Below are positions 17,212-27,138 of a stretch of 64,000 nucleotides of DNA, piece after piece (positions within the stretch are counted from its first letter, which is position 1; each line of letters starts with the position of its first letter). The position numbers were made by a program, and so were the translations under genes. This stretch comes from Acetobacter estunensis (GTDB taxonomy: Bacteria > Pseudomonadota > Alphaproteobacteria > Acetobacterales > Acetobacteraceae), in NCBI RefSeq assembly GCF_011516945.1, contig NZ_WOTH01000001.1, forward strand, positions 186,001 to 250,000. The letters are read 5' to 3'. The notes beneath the pieces are model-generated. The model did no database searches. It was not told the origin of the DNA and saw only the letters and a list, made by a program, of their open reading frames with translations.

Positions 17212-18732
17212 TCACCGCCCATACTCCTCATGAATCGTATCCAGATCCGCAAACCGCGTGTATTCGCCCTCGAAGTACAGCGGTACCATTCCGGTCGGGC
17301 CATGTCGCTGTTTCTCAAGAATCAGTTCGGCCTTGTTGTGGACCAACTCCATCTTGCGCCGCCAGTCTTCCAGCGCGGCCTGATACTTCTCCGAAGACTC
17401 GAAGCTCGCTTCTTTCGGTTCGCGTTGCTGGAGGTAATATTCGTCGCGATAGACAAACATCACGGCGTCCGCGTCCTGCTCAATCGAGCCGGATTCACGC
17501 AAATCCGAGAGCATCGGGCGCTTGTCCTCGCGGCTTTCCACCTGACGGGAGAGCTGCGACAGCGCCATGACGGGCACTTCCAGTTCCTTGGCGATGGCCT
17601 TCAGGCCCTGCGTGATCATCGAGATTTCCAGCACGCGGCTATCGGGACGGGTGCCCACGGCGGGCCGCATGAGCTGGAGATAATCCACGACCACAAGGCT
17701 CAGCCCTTTGGTGCGCTTGAGGCGGCGGCAGCGTGTCCGCATGGCGGACAGCGAGATGGCGGGCGTGTCGTCGATCACCAGCGGCAACTGGGTCAATTCG
17801 CGGCTGACGCGCACGAAACGGTCGAACTCTTTCTGCCCGATGTCACCGCGCCGGATGCGCTCGCCCGAAACTTCGGCCTGTTCGGAGAGGATACGTGTGG
17901 CCAACTGCTCGGCGGACATTTCCAACGAGAAGATCGCGACAGTGCCTTCGGGCTGCACACCCTCGCCCTTTTCGCGTGCGGCGTTGAGCAGCGCGCGGGC
18001 GGCGGAAAAGGCAATCTTGGTGGCAAGTGCCGTCTTGCCCATGGCCGGACGCCCGGCGAGGATCAGCAGATCGGAGGGATGCAGGCCGCCGGTCTTGCGA
18101 TCGAAATCGCGCAGGCCGGAGGTCAGGCCGGAGACATCGCCTTCATTGCGGAACGCCTTCTCGGCGGTTTCGATGGCCGAGGTGAGCGCGCGATCGAAAC
18201 CGGTGAAGCCGCCGTCCTGCCCCTTGTCGGTGGCGAGCTTGAACAACTGCTCCTCGCCTGAGGCGATCTGGTCCTGCCCGTCGAGGTCCGTGGCGCCGAA
18301 GGCGTTGTTGACGAGGTTTTCGCCGATGTCGATCAACTGGCGACGAATCCAGGCGTCATGGATGGCGCGGCCATAGTCGCCCGCGTTGATGATGCCCACG
18401 GTGGAGGTCAGCAGCCGCGCCAGATAGGCCATGCCGCCGACTTCATCGAGGAGGCCGGAGTTTTCCAGCGTGCCGCGCAGCGTCACCGGGTCGGCGAGCA
18501 TACCCGCTTCGATGCGCTTGCCGATGGCGTCGAAGATCGCCCCGTTGACCCGGTTGGCGAAATGCGCGCCGGTCAGGAAGTCCGAGACGCGGTCATAGGC
18601 GCGGTTATTGGTCAGCAGCGCGCCGAGCAGCGCCTGTTCGGCGTCCACATTGGCAGGTGGCTGACGCAATGAGACGCCGACGAGACCGTCCTTGCCAGAG
18701 TCCGGGGTGGGTGCGGGGGAGGAGTCCATCAT
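17212..18732 (-). CDS. dnaB: Replicative DNA helicase DnaB
   Basis: Hexameric helicase that unwinds the replication fork. The N-terminal helical domain begins at ANVDAEQALLGALLTNN, and the RecA-like C-terminal domain carries Walker A GRPAMGKTALATK (near residue 235), Walker B LVVVDYLQLM, and the DnaB motif LRESGSIEQDADAVMFVYRDEYY. About 506 residues is usual. Start chosen at the ATG at 18732; a GTG two codons upstream and a second ATG right after are alternatives. It diverges from hldD. Confidence 0.96.
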   Translation of the reverse strand: MMDSSPAPTPDSGKDGLVGVSLRQPPANVDAEQALLGALLTNNRAYDRVSDFLTGAHFANRVNGAIFDAIGKRIEAGMLADPVTLRGTLENSGLLDEVGGMAYLARLLTSTVGIINAGDYGRAIHDAWIRRQLIDIGENLVNNAFGATDLDGQDQIASGEEQLFKLATDKGQDGGFTGFDRALTSAIETAEKAFRNEGDVSGLTSGLRDFDRKTGGLHPSDLLILAGRPAMGKTALATKIAFSAARALLNAAREKGEGVQPEGTVAIFSLEMSAEQLATRILSEQAEVSGERIRRGDIGQKEFDRFVRVSRELTQLPLVIDDTPAISLSAMRTRCRRLKRTKGLSLVVVDYLQLMRPAVGTRPDSRVLEISMITQGLKAIAKELEVPVMALSQLSRQVESREDKRPMLSDLRESGSIEQDADAVMFVYRDEYYLQQREPKEASFESSEKYQAALEDWRRKMELVHNKAELILEKQRHGPTGMVPLYFEGEYTRFADLDTIHEEYGR

Positions 18733-18857
18733 GTTCACGGGAGCCTGTGTATCACCGAGGCGGGGGCGCGGGACAGTGCTGATGCATCCGTGAACCTTTG
18801 TCGCATCGTTCTCGCTTTCCTTGTCGCCCCCCTGCGCTTGCCTGTAAGGCAGGACAC

Positions 18858-19838
18858 ATGATTATCGTCACCGGCGGGGCCGGATTCATTGGGTCGTGTC
18901 TCGTCGCGGCCCTTCATGCGCGGGGCCATGAGGTGATCGTGGTCGATCGTCTGCGCGATGGAGGTAAATGGCGCAACCTGCGCCGTCATGCGCCCGCGCG
19001 GCTGGTGGCGCCGGAGGATCTTGACGCTCTGCTCGACAGCGATATCGCGGTCGAGGCAGTCTTTCATCTTGGCGCGATCAGCGCCACCACGGCGCGCGAT
19101 GGGGATCTGGTGTGGAACACCAACGTGGCCCTCTCGGAAAAGCTGTGGGTGTGGTGCACAGAACGGCAGGTCCGTTTCCTCTATGCGTCGTCCGCCGCGA
19201 CTTATGGAGCCGCCGACCGACCCGAACTGTTCTCTGACGATCCGGCGCGGCTGGAAACGCTTGAGCCACTCAATCTTTACGGTTGGTCCAAGCAGGTGTT
19301 CGACCTGCATGTGAAGGCCAGGCTGGTCCGGGGTGAAGACCGTCCGCCGCAATGGGGGGGGCTGAAGTTTTTCAACGTCTATGGCCCGAACGAATACCAC
19401 AAGGGCGGCATGATCTCCGTCGTGAAGGTGAAATACGACGAGGTGAGCGCAGGCCGCCCCGCACGTCTGTTCCGCTCCGACTGCCCTGCGATTGCGGACG
19501 GTCAGCAGAAGCGGGACTTCATCTGGGTGGGAGATGTGGTGGATGTCATGCTCTGGTTGTTCGATCATCCGCATGTGAGCGGATTGTTCAACTGCGGCAC
19601 GGGAGTGGCGCGGAGCTATCTCGACCTTGCCCATGCGGTGTGCGACGCGGTGGGTGTGGCCCGTGTGGTGGAGTTCATCGACATGCCCGAGAGTCTGCGG
19701 GGGCAGTATCAGTCCTTCACGCAGGCCGACATGACGCGGTTGCGGGCCGTGGGGTATGACGCGCCGTTCACGTCTTTGGAGGAGGGCGTCACGCGATATG
19801 TGCGTGACCATCTCTCCAAGGCCGATCCCTACATCTGA
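18858..19838 (+). CDS. hldD: ADP-L-glycero-D-manno-heptose 6-epimerase
   Basis: Makes ADP-L-glycero-beta-D-manno-heptose for the inner core of lipopolysaccharide. A short-chain dehydrogenase-like fold with the NADP-binding GGAGFIGSCL at the N-terminus, LYASSAATYG with the catalytic Ser/Thr, YGWSK with the Tyr-x3-Lys pair, and the family motif FFNVYGPNEYHKGGM. 326 residues, the normal length. The start at MIIVTGG is preferred over upstream codons because it begins the first beta strand. 29 bases before lgt on the same strand. Confidence 0.94.
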   Translation: MIIVTGGAGFIGSCLVAALHARGHEVIVVDRLRDGGKWRNLRRHAPARLVAPEDLDALLDSDIAVEAVFHLGAISATTARDGDLVWNTNVALSEKLWVWCTERQVRFLYASSAATYGAADRPELFSDDPARLETLEPLNLYGWSKQVFDLHVKARLVRGEDRPPQWGGLKFFNVYGPNEYHKGGMISVVKVKYDEVSAGRPARLFRSDCPAIADGQQKRDFIWVGDVVDVMLWLFDHPHVSGLFNCGTGVARSYLDLAHAVCDAVGVARVVEFIDMPESLRGQYQSFTQADMTRLRAVGYDAPFTSLEEGVTRYVRDHLSKADPYI

Positions 19839-19867
19839 CGGCCGGTTCCGTTTCAGGAAGGACCTTT

Positions 19868-20695
19868 ATGCTGCCTGTTCTCATGTTTCCGCAGTTCGAT
19901 CCGGTGCTGATCCATTTCGGACCGCTTGCGATCCGCTGGTACGCGCTGGCCTACATTGCGGGCATCGTGCTCGGTATCCAGCTTCTCAAGACGCTGGTGA
20001 CATGGGCGCCACGGGCTGCGACACGCGAGATGGCAGACGATTTCCTCGTCTGGGTGACGCTGGGCGTCGTGCTGGGCGGCCGCACAGGCTATGTCCTGTT
20101 CTACCAGCCGGAGTTTTTCCTCACCCATCCCCTGCACATTTTCGAGGTATGGCAGGGCGGCATGTCCTTCCACGGTGGGGCGTTGGGAGTGATCCTTGCG
20201 TTGTTTTTGTTTACCCAGCGCTTCGGGTTGAACTTTCTGGCGTTTTCGGACCGGGTGACGGTGTGCGTGCCGATCGGGTTGGGGTTCGGGCGGCTGGCCA
20301 ACTTCATCAACGGAGAATTGTGGGGTCGCTACGCCGACCCGTCGCTGCCTTGGGCGATGATCTTCCCCGGCACGGATGGGATTCCGCGCCATCCGTCGCA
20401 GATTTATGAGGCGCTGACGGAAGGGCTGCTGCTGTTCCTTGTGCTGTTTACGGCAGCACGGCGGAAATCGCTGCGGGAGCATCCGGGTTTCCTCGCGGGC
20501 CTGTTTCTGGCGGGTTATGGTTGCGCGCGTATTTTCTGCGAATGCTTCCGTGAGCCGGATGCTTTCCTCGGGTATTTTCCCTTCGGCGTGACGATGGGCC
20601 AGATCCTGAGCATTCCCATGATTCTGGCGGGTATTGGCCTGATGACATGGGCCATGAAGCACAAGCCTTACGCTGGCATTGCGAACGCGGAATGA
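19868..20695 (+). CDS. lgt: Prolipoprotein diacylglyceryl transferase
   Basis: Inner-membrane enzyme that moves diacylglycerol from phosphatidylglycerol to the lipobox cysteine of lipoproteins. 275 residues with about seven hydrophobic segments. The Lgt signature GRLANFINGELWGR is present (Ala for the common Gly), as are MSFHGGALG with the essential His and the C-terminal REPD motif. AGGAAGGAC lies just before the ATG. The stop overlaps the start of the next gene (ATGA), so translation is likely coupled. Confidence 0.96.
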   Translation: MLPVLMFPQFDPVLIHFGPLAIRWYALAYIAGIVLGIQLLKTLVTWAPRAATREMADDFLVWVTLGVVLGGRTGYVLFYQPEFFLTHPLHIFEVWQGGMSFHGGALGVILALFLFTQRFGLNFLAFSDRVTVCVPIGLGFGRLANFINGELWGRYADPSLPWAMIFPGTDGIPRHPSQIYEALTEGLLLFLVLFTAARRKSLREHPGFLAGLFLAGYGCARIFCECFREPDAFLGYFPFGVTMGQILSIPMILAGIGLMTWAMKHKPYAGIANAE

Positions 20696-21723
20696 GCAGC
20701 GCGGGAGTGGGCTGTGGAGAGCGGCTGGACGCCTTCATGGGGCGGGCCAATGCTCTTTATTACGCGACCCGCGATCCGTTCGCGGACTTTGTGACGGCTC
20801 CCGAGGTTTCGCAGATTTTTGGGGAACTGCTTGGCGCGTGGTGCGCGGTGGTGATGGACACTCTTGGCCCGGACGTGCGGCTGGTGGAAGTTGGGCCGGG
20901 CCGCGGCACGCTGATGGCGGACATGCTGCGTGTGCTGGCGCGGGTGGCGCCTTCGCGTCTGGGCGGGCTGTCGGTGCATCTTGTGGAAACATCGCCACGG
21001 TTGCGGACGGCGCAGGAACAGGCTTTGGCGCAATTCGATGTCAGGGTGCAGTGGCATGATGCACTGGGCGATGTGCCGGAGGAACCGATACTGCTCGTGG
21101 GCAACGAGTTTCTCGATGCTCTGCCAATCCGTCAGTTCGTGCGGACGGAAACCGGATGGCTGGAACGCTATGTGCGGGATGGGCAGTGGGCTTTGCAGGC
21201 GTGTCCAGATGTGCCGCTGGACGTGACGGAGCGGAATGCGGCACCCGGTGAGGTGATCGAGACGTGTCCGGCAGGACAGGCGTTCATGCGTGAGCTTGGC
21301 CGCCGCGTGTCGGAGGCGCCCGGCGCGGCTCTGTTGATCGATTACGGCACGTCCCGTTCCTGCGTGGGCGAATCGCTTCAGGCTTTGTGTCAGGGGCAGC
21401 CGGTTTCCGCTCTGGTGGAGCCGGGCACGGCCGATCTGACGGCGCATGTGGATTTTGCGAGCATGGCGCACGCGGCGGTGGAGGCTGGCGCTGTATGCGA
21501 CGGCCCTGTGGAGCAGGGCGCGTTTCTCATAGCGTTGGGCGCGATCCAGCGTGCGGATGCGTTATGCAAGGTGGCGCCTGCGCAGGCGGGTTCCGTCCGT
21601 GCCGGGCTGGACCGGTTGATCGGGCCGGAGCGCATGGGGCGGCTGTTCAAGGTGCTGGGTGTGCGCTCGCCGCACGGACCGCCGTTGCCGGGTTTCCCGC
21701 AAGAACATGGAGAAAAGACATGA
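20692..21723 (+). CDS. MidA/NDUFAF7-type SAM-dependent methyltransferase
   Basis: COG1565 (DUF185) protein of 343 residues. Motifs include FVTAPEVSQIFGELLGAW, LVEVGPGRGTLMADMLR (SAM-binding glycine loop), LLVGNEFLDALPIRQF and LLIDYGTSRS. The mitochondrial relative NDUFAF7 methylates an arginine of a complex I subunit; bacterial members often sit beside lgt and pgeF, as here, and their target is less clear. The start at 20692 overlaps the lgt stop, and the stop overlaps the pgeF start, both as ATGA. Confidence 0.88.
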   Translation: MSSAGVGCGERLDAFMGRANALYYATRDPFADFVTAPEVSQIFGELLGAWCAVVMDTLGPDVRLVEVGPGRGTLMADMLRVLARVAPSRLGGLSVHLVETSPRLRTAQEQALAQFDVRVQWHDALGDVPEEPILLVGNEFLDALPIRQFVRTETGWLERYVRDGQWALQACPDVPLDVTERNAAPGEVIETCPAGQAFMRELGRRVSEAPGAALLIDYGTSRSCVGESLQALCQGQPVSALVEPGTADLTAHVDFASMAHAAVEAGAVCDGPVEQGAFLIALGAIQRADALCKVAPAQAGSVRAGLDRLIGPERMGRLFKVLGVRSPHGPPLPGFPQEHGEKT

Positions 21724-22520
21724 GTGCTGATCTGGTGCCTGAATCGGTCGTACAAAGCCCCTATCTGTCTCATGTTCGGCACGGGTTCTTCACCCGGATC
21801 GGCGGTGTGTCGGAGGGGCCGTACGCCAGCCTGAACTGTTCCACTAAGTCGGGGGATGATCCGGACCACATCACGGAAAATCGGCGGCGTGTGGCGGATT
21901 TTTTTGGACTGGGCGGTGAGGCGCTTCTGGGTGTGACGCAGGTGCATGGCGATGGTGTCGTGAGCGTGACACAGCCGTGGAAGCCGGGTGAAGGTTCTCC
22001 TGCGGACGCCATGGTGACGACGCGTGAGGATGTGGCGCTTGGCGTCATCACAGCGGATTGCGGTCCGGTGCTGTTTGCCTCTCGCGATGGATGTGTGGTG
22101 GGCGCGGCCCATGCGGGCTGGCGTGGCGCGGTCGGTGGCGTGCTGGAAGCGACGTTGGACGCGATGGCGGCCTGTGGTGCGGCACCCGAGGAGATCGTCG
22201 CGGTTGTCGGCCCCTGTATCGCGCAGGCGAGCTATGAGGTGGGGGCGGATATGCGGGCGGCGGCCCTCGTGTCGGATGCGCAGGCAGCGGCATTTTTTCT
22301 GCCCGGCGAGCGGGAGTCGCACTGGCAGTTTGATCTGGCGGGGTATTGCGTGGACCGGCTGCGTCGCGCAGGAGTGGGGCAGGCCGCAGCCATGGGTATC
22401 GACACACTGCCTGACGAGCGGCGCTTTTTCAGCCACCGGCGGCGCACCCTCGCTGGCGGTGGTCCGATCGGTCACCAGATCTCGGTGATCGCGGCTGGAA
22501 CCGGAGCTGTTGCGCGTTGA
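21720..22520 (+). CDS. pgeF: Purine nucleoside phosphorylase / laccase-domain protein (PgeF, YfiH)
   Basis: Member of the YfiH family, once called polyphenol oxidase, whose members act as purine nucleoside phosphorylases or as a peptidoglycan editing factor. 266 residues. Conserved metal-site motifs are TQVHGDGV, VITADCGPVLF and GAAHAGWRGAVGGV, followed by VGPCIAQASYEV and FFSHRR. It starts on the stop codon of the MidA-like gene and ends on the start codon of the next lipoprotein, so it sits in the middle of a tightly coupled operon beginning at lgt or hldD. Confidence 0.92.
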   Translation: MSADLVPESVVQSPYLSHVRHGFFTRIGGVSEGPYASLNCSTKSGDDPDHITENRRRVADFFGLGGEALLGVTQVHGDGVVSVTQPWKPGEGSPADAMVTTREDVALGVITADCGPVLFASRDGCVVGAAHAGWRGAVGGVLEATLDAMAACGAAPEEIVAVVGPCIAQASYEVGADMRAAALVSDAQAAAFFLPGERESHWQFDLAGYCVDRLRRAGVGQAAAMGIDTLPDERRFFSHRRRTLAGGGPIGHQISVIAAGTGAVAR

Positions 22521-23488
22521 TGAAACGGTCGTTCTCTATCCTTCTTTCCCTCTCGACGATGTGCCTGCTTTCAGGGTGCCTCAGTGTTCCGCACCCGTTC
22601 AGTCATCCGGGGAAAGAGACGCAGAATCTGACCGACCGCACGGCCACCTCGCGGCTGGATGTGCCGGTGCCGAAAGATGAAGCATCCGGAGATGCCGTCT
22701 CGAAACTGTGGGCGCAGCAGGTGACGGAGGCGCTTCTGGAGCAGTCGGTGCCCGCCATTGCCCAGCCCGTGCGCCCGGGAGACTGGTGGCTGCGGCTGCA
22801 CACGGAGCGCCGTGGCGATGTGATTGTGCCGCTGTATTCCGTCATGACCCCCAAGGGCACGATCCGCGCCACACAGGAGGGGCCGGGTGTGTCGGTGGCG
22901 GACTGGAATGCCGCCAATCCGGACGCCATCCATACCGCTTCGATGTTCGGGGCAGGGCAGGTGGCCAATACGCTCACCGGCATCATGGCGCAGGACATGG
23001 AGGATGACCCGCACAGCCTCAAGCATCGCGGCGCGCGCATCTGGTTTCAGGGTGTGACGGGCGCACCCGGAGATGGGGATGTGTCGTTGGCGCAGGCTTT
23101 TGTCGCGGCTTTCCGTGGTATGAAGGATTCGATCCAGAGTTCGCGGACGGATGCGGATTTCATTGTGGCCACCACGGTCAAACTGACGGATGGGCCCGAA
23201 GGCACGCACGGTCATCCCTTGCAGCATATTCGCATCGACTGGCGCGCGACCGACAAGGATGGACATGAGGTGGGGATCGCCACCCAGTTGCATGACATCT
23301 CGGCGCATGAGCTGGACGGTATGTGGGGCGATGTCGCTATGGCGGCTGCCGGTGAAGCGGCTGGCGCTGTGGAAGAGATGATCACCCGTTATTCCAGCCG
23401 GGACGCGAAACCCATTCCCGATACAACGAAAGGGAATGGAAAAAAGGCCGCGACCCCACAGACGGCGGCACCCGGCACGGGAGGCTGA
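22520..23488 (+). CDS. Predicted lipoprotein, function unknown
   Basis: A 323-residue protein with a lipoprotein signal: a basic start (MKRS), a hydrophobic stretch and the lipobox LLSGC at about residue 21. The rest is a soluble domain with WWLRLHTERRGDVIVPLYSV and a central region ending IRIDWRATDKDGHEVG; I do not recognise a named family. The ATG at 22520 overlaps the pgeF stop, so it is the last gene of the hldD-lgt run. Being co-transcribed with lgt is notable because Lgt would modify it. Confidence 0.8.
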   Translation: MKRSFSILLSLSTMCLLSGCLSVPHPFSHPGKETQNLTDRTATSRLDVPVPKDEASGDAVSKLWAQQVTEALLEQSVPAIAQPVRPGDWWLRLHTERRGDVIVPLYSVMTPKGTIRATQEGPGVSVADWNAANPDAIHTASMFGAGQVANTLTGIMAQDMEDDPHSLKHRGARIWFQGVTGAPGDGDVSLAQAFVAAFRGMKDSIQSSRTDADFIVATTVKLTDGPEGTHGHPLQHIRIDWRATDKDGHEVGIATQLHDISAHELDGMWGDVAMAAAGEAAGAVEEMITRYSSRDAKPIPDTTKGNGKKAATPQTAAPGTGG

Positions 23489-23665
23489 TGGTTGTGCGGC
23501 GCCTATGCCGTTGAGGCATGAACGCCGCATGGCTGCCGGGAAACATTCCGGCTTGACATCGTCTGTTGCCGGGAAGCCACGCTTGTAATTTTCCGTTTCG
23601 AACGGGTTGCAAACCCTTCCACCGCGCAGTCTATATATGGACAAATATACATATATGGGTGAGCG
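23489..23665 (+). promoter_or_regulatory. Probable promoter/operator region of the iron-uptake pair
   Basis: Between the lipoprotein gene and the iron-binding protein gene. At about 23630-23655 there is an AT-rich stretch with repeated TATATATGGACAAATA- and ATACATATATGG-like units in a GC-rich setting, directly before the GTG start. It may hold a -10 element and an iron-regulator site, but no clear Fur or Irr consensus was recognised. Confidence 0.35.
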
Positions 23666-24724
23666 GTGAATCGCAGATCTGTCCTTTCGGAAGTGTTACG
23701 GCTTGTGCTGTCGGTCGCCACGGTGGCGGTCATGGCCATGCCGTCGGCGTATGCCGAAACGGAACAGCGGACCGTCCACGACATGACGGGCGCTGCTGTG
23801 GCGGTGCCTGTCGCTCCCAGGCGGATTGCCGATCTCTGGTTCGCTCATAACGAAGTTCTCGCGATGTTGGGGGCTGCGGATCGCATTGTTGTAACGGTGG
23901 ATCGACCGCAACAGCAGCCGTGGCTGTTTTATCTCGTGCCGGAATTGGCAAAGGCGCGACATGTCAGCCCCGGTGGCATCGATCCGGAATCTCTGCTGGC
24001 GGATCGCGTGGATCTGGCGTTCGTGTCGTCCGGTCTGACGCAGGCATCCGGCTTGCGGCAGGCTAGTTTGCCGGTACTGGATATGACGTTTCAGGACGTT
24101 GGCGGGTTGTTGCGCTCCCTGACGCTGACGGCGGATGCGCTGAATGATCCCATCGCCCGGGAGCGAGCGGCACGCTATCGCCGCGAACTTGATGAGGAAC
24201 TCGCCCGTATTGAGAAGATTATTGGCAATGTAAGCGAGGATCGGAAGCCGCGCGTCCTCCATCTGACCAGTATTGCGCCTCTTCAGGTCGATGGGGCGCA
24301 CACTATTGTCGATCAGTGGATCCACAGTGCAGGCGGACGGAATGCCGCCGCCAGTGTCTCGGGCGTCAAGCGCCCGGTGACAGCGGAACAGATTGCAGCA
24401 TGGGATCCGGACATCATCATCGTGCAGGGTGGTGTCGCCCTGCCGGGACACGATGCCAATGGAGATGTGCCGACGGGGTGGGATAGCTTCCGGGCTGTCA
24501 AATCCGGACATGTCTTTGCAAATCCTGTCGGTATGTTCCCATGGGATCGCTACGGCACGGAATTTCTTCTTCAGGTTCGTTGGGCGGCGGGCGTGCTGCA
24601 TCCGGACCTGTTCGCTTCATCGGATCTGAAAGACGCGATGAAGCGGTTTTATCATGACTATATCAGTCGGGATCTTTCGGATGCCGATCTCGACCGGATG
24701 CTCTCGGGGCGCGGACCTGTCTGA
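23666..24724 (+). CDS. Periplasmic iron-siderophore/haem-type ABC substrate-binding protein
   Basis: A 352-residue type III (FecB/BtuF-like) binding protein. A signal peptide ends near AYAETEQ (about residue 30). The first lobe starts with TVHDMTGAAVAVPVAPRRIA, the typical opening of iron-siderophore binding proteins, and the second lobe has EQIAAWDPDIIIVQGG. The start is a GTG. No ABC permease or ATPase gene is adjacent; the next gene is a TonB receptor 27 bases downstream, so the two form an uptake pair for a ferric chelate that must use a permease encoded elsewhere. Cobalamin or haem cannot be ruled out as ligand. Confidence 0.85.
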   Translation: MNRRSVLSEVLRLVLSVATVAVMAMPSAYAETEQRTVHDMTGAAVAVPVAPRRIADLWFAHNEVLAMLGAADRIVVTVDRPQQQPWLFYLVPELAKARHVSPGGIDPESLLADRVDLAFVSSGLTQASGLRQASLPVLDMTFQDVGGLLRSLTLTADALNDPIARERAARYRRELDEELARIEKIIGNVSEDRKPRVLHLTSIAPLQVDGAHTIVDQWIHSAGGRNAAASVSGVKRPVTAEQIAAWDPDIIIVQGGVALPGHDANGDVPTGWDSFRAVKSGHVFANPVGMFPWDRYGTEFLLQVRWAAGVLHPDLFASSDLKDAMKRFYHDYISRDLSDADLDRMLSGRGPV

Positions 24725-24751
24725 GTCGACAGTGTGTCTGCATGCAGGAAT

Positions 24752-27130
24752 ATGAGGAATGTTTTCGTGAAATCGATTTCGGGTTGGGCAGTTTTTGTGT
24801 GTGGGTGCGTCGCCGGGAGCGCTGTGCACGCAGCGGAGATGCCTGCTGGAACCACGACACACAGCACGGCAAAGACGGCCAAAGCAGCGGTTGCCCCAAA
24901 ACAGAAGACGGCTGCCCAGACGGCGGCGAAGACGACGACCACCACGGCTCCCATTACCGGGACACTGGATGGGTCCAAGGGTGAGACCGTAATCGTTCAT
25001 GGCATTCATGTCGCGGACGGTACAAGTGCAAGATATATGAACAAGACGGTCTATCTCGGACCGTTGGGCAATCGGGATACGCTGAACACGCCTTATTCCG
25101 TCATGGGTGTTCCGCATGACGTCGTGGTCAATCAGCAGCTCCGCAACGTCAACGATATGGCGCAGTATCTCCCTTCGGTGCAGTTGGAGATTCGAGGAGA
25201 TCCCAATACCTCGCGTCCGCAATCCCGTGGGTTTGAGGCCGATGTGATCGCCAATTCCCGTCTGGACGGGCTGAATGTGGTCTCCACGACCCCTTATCCG
25301 GCCGAATGGGTTGACAATCTTCAGGTGCTCAACGGCTTGGCCGGGGCGATGTACGGACCGGAAAACCCGGCGGGTGTCTTCGAATATACGCTCAAGCGTC
25401 CGACCGATCGGCGGACCGAGCGGTTTTCGGTCGGTGCGGATTCCATCGGCACTCCCATCGTGAATGGCGATATTTCCGGTCGTATCGGCAAGAATCGCTG
25501 GTTCGGTTACCGTCTGAACATGCTGCATGCTGATGGCACGGGCTATGCGTCAGGCAGTTCGATCCGGCGTGAAATGGTCAGCGCTGATTTCGATATCCAT
25601 CTGGACGACAAGACCGTTATCGAAATCGACGCCAGCCATTATACCTATGCTGCGCGTGGTCTGGCGCCGGGCTTTGGGATTCCGGCCGGCACCGCTGCCA
25701 ACCCCACCGGTATTAGCGGGAAATTGCCTGAGGCACCGGATCTGGGCAGGCGGATGGCGCCCGGCTGGAGCGGCTATAACATGGAAACCAACACGTTTCT
25801 GGCCAAGATCAAGCATCAGATCAATGATAACTGGAGCTTTACGCTCGGTGGTCTTTATCAGGACGCCATGCGGCAGTCCTTTGGTATCAGTGATACATTG
25901 ACGGCGGCGGGCGGAACGAACGGTTTCTATTCCTCGAAAGCGACAGCGACCACGACCGCAGATGATTTCCGCGTCGGCAGTAACATGGCTTATTTCAACG
26001 GTCGTGTTTTTACCGGACCGATCCGGCATGATCTGGTGATTGGCACCAATGGCTACATGATGGGGAATTATAATCCTGTCAGAGGCGTTACGCCTGCGCA
26101 AAGCCTCGGAACGTACAACATGTATGGCGCTGCGCCCACTGATGGCAGGCAGCCTTATTATGAGGGGCGTTATAAATCCAGCAGCATTACCAGCCAGTCT
26201 TTTATCGTTGGCGATACGCTGACGATCAACAAGCATTGGTCGATTATGGGAACGCTCGCTTGGAGCTGGATCGACCAGTCCGGCGCGTTGAATGCCAATA
26301 CCGCCATGAGGAAAACCTTTCAGGCCAATGCGGCTTTCAGCCCGACGACCAGCCTGATGTATAAGCCGACCGAGAACCAGACCATTTATTTCACCTATGG
26401 ACGCTCGGTGGAGGCGGGACCGGTTACACCGAACAGTCAATATTATACCAATACAAATATTGCCTTGCCGATTGCGCACTCTGAAGAATATGAAGTCGGC
26501 TATAAGCTGCGTTATAAGACAATGCAGTTTAACGTCGCCGGATTCCGCATGACCTCGCCGTATGCGATGTATGTGAGTGCGGCCAGTGGTTCTTGCGCTG
26601 GCGGCACGAACTGTCAGACCTATACCTATGGCGGCACGCAGCGCAATTATGGTGTGGAAGCCCAGATTTCGGGTGAAGTTCTGCCAAATCTTTCCGTTCT
26701 TGCTGGTATGACCTGGCTAGATGCGGAATTGGTTCACAGCAAAACGGCTTCCTATAATAACAAGGAGATTGTCGGGGCCGCGCCGTTGCAGGCCAGTTTG
26801 TTGCTGGATTACCGTTTGCCGGCAACATTGGGCTCCTTCGCGTCAGGTTGGGCGTTTAATGCCGGCATCCATTACATGGGTAACCGTGCGGCTAACGTGA
26901 CCAATACGCTCCACACTGGATCGTATACGACGCTGGAACTGGGAACACGTTATGCTTTCCACGTTGCCCGTTTTCCATGGGTCGCGCGTTTTGGGGTCAG
27001 CAATGTTACGAACGAGCGCTACTGGGCGTCGGTTTATACCGGTGCGCCAAGTGGCACATCCGGCGCGGCTTCGACACTGTATGCAGGACTACCCCGTGTC
27101 TATCATTTCACTCTGTCGGCTGAGTTCTGA
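24752..27130 (+). CDS. TonB-dependent siderophore receptor
   Basis: Outer-membrane receptor of 792 residues. The start at 24752 has AGGA 5 bases upstream and gives a signal peptide ending at VHAAE; a GTG at 24734 is an alternative. A Thr/Lys/Ala-rich spacer (residues 30-70) precedes the plug, which shows TPYSVMGVPHDVV, the RGF motif in SRGFEAD and LNGLAGAMYGPENPAG. The 22-strand barrel follows and ends FTLSAEF with the terminal Phe needed for BAM insertion. It resembles the siderophore receptor family (TIGR01783 type). Transcribed with the binding protein upstream and followed by a strong terminator. Confidence 0.93.
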   Translation: MRNVFVKSISGWAVFVCGCVAGSAVHAAEMPAGTTTHSTAKTAKAAVAPKQKTAAQTAAKTTTTTAPITGTLDGSKGETVIVHGIHVADGTSARYMNKTVYLGPLGNRDTLNTPYSVMGVPHDVVVNQQLRNVNDMAQYLPSVQLEIRGDPNTSRPQSRGFEADVIANSRLDGLNVVSTTPYPAEWVDNLQVLNGLAGAMYGPENPAGVFEYTLKRPTDRRTERFSVGADSIGTPIVNGDISGRIGKNRWFGYRLNMLHADGTGYASGSSIRREMVSADFDIHLDDKTVIEIDASHYTYAARGLAPGFGIPAGTAANPTGISGKLPEAPDLGRRMAPGWSGYNMETNTFLAKIKHQINDNWSFTLGGLYQDAMRQSFGISDTLTAAGGTNGFYSSKATATTTADDFRVGSNMAYFNGRVFTGPIRHDLVIGTNGYMMGNYNPVRGVTPAQSLGTYNMYGAAPTDGRQPYYEGRYKSSSITSQSFIVGDTLTINKHWSIMGTLAWSWIDQSGALNANTAMRKTFQANAAFSPTTSLMYKPTENQTIYFTYGRSVEAGPVTPNSQYYTNTNIALPIAHSEEYEVGYKLRYKTMQFNVAGFRMTSPYAMYVSAASGSCAGGTNCQTYTYGGTQRNYGVEAQISGEVLPNLSVLAGMTWLDAELVHSKTASYNNKEIVGAAPLQASLLLDYRLPATLGSFASGWAFNAGIHYMGNRAANVTNTLHTGSYTTLELGTRYAFHVARFPWVARFGVSNVTNERYWASVYTGAPSGTSGAASTLYAGLPRVYHFTLSAEF

Positions 27131-27138
27131 GGGGTGAA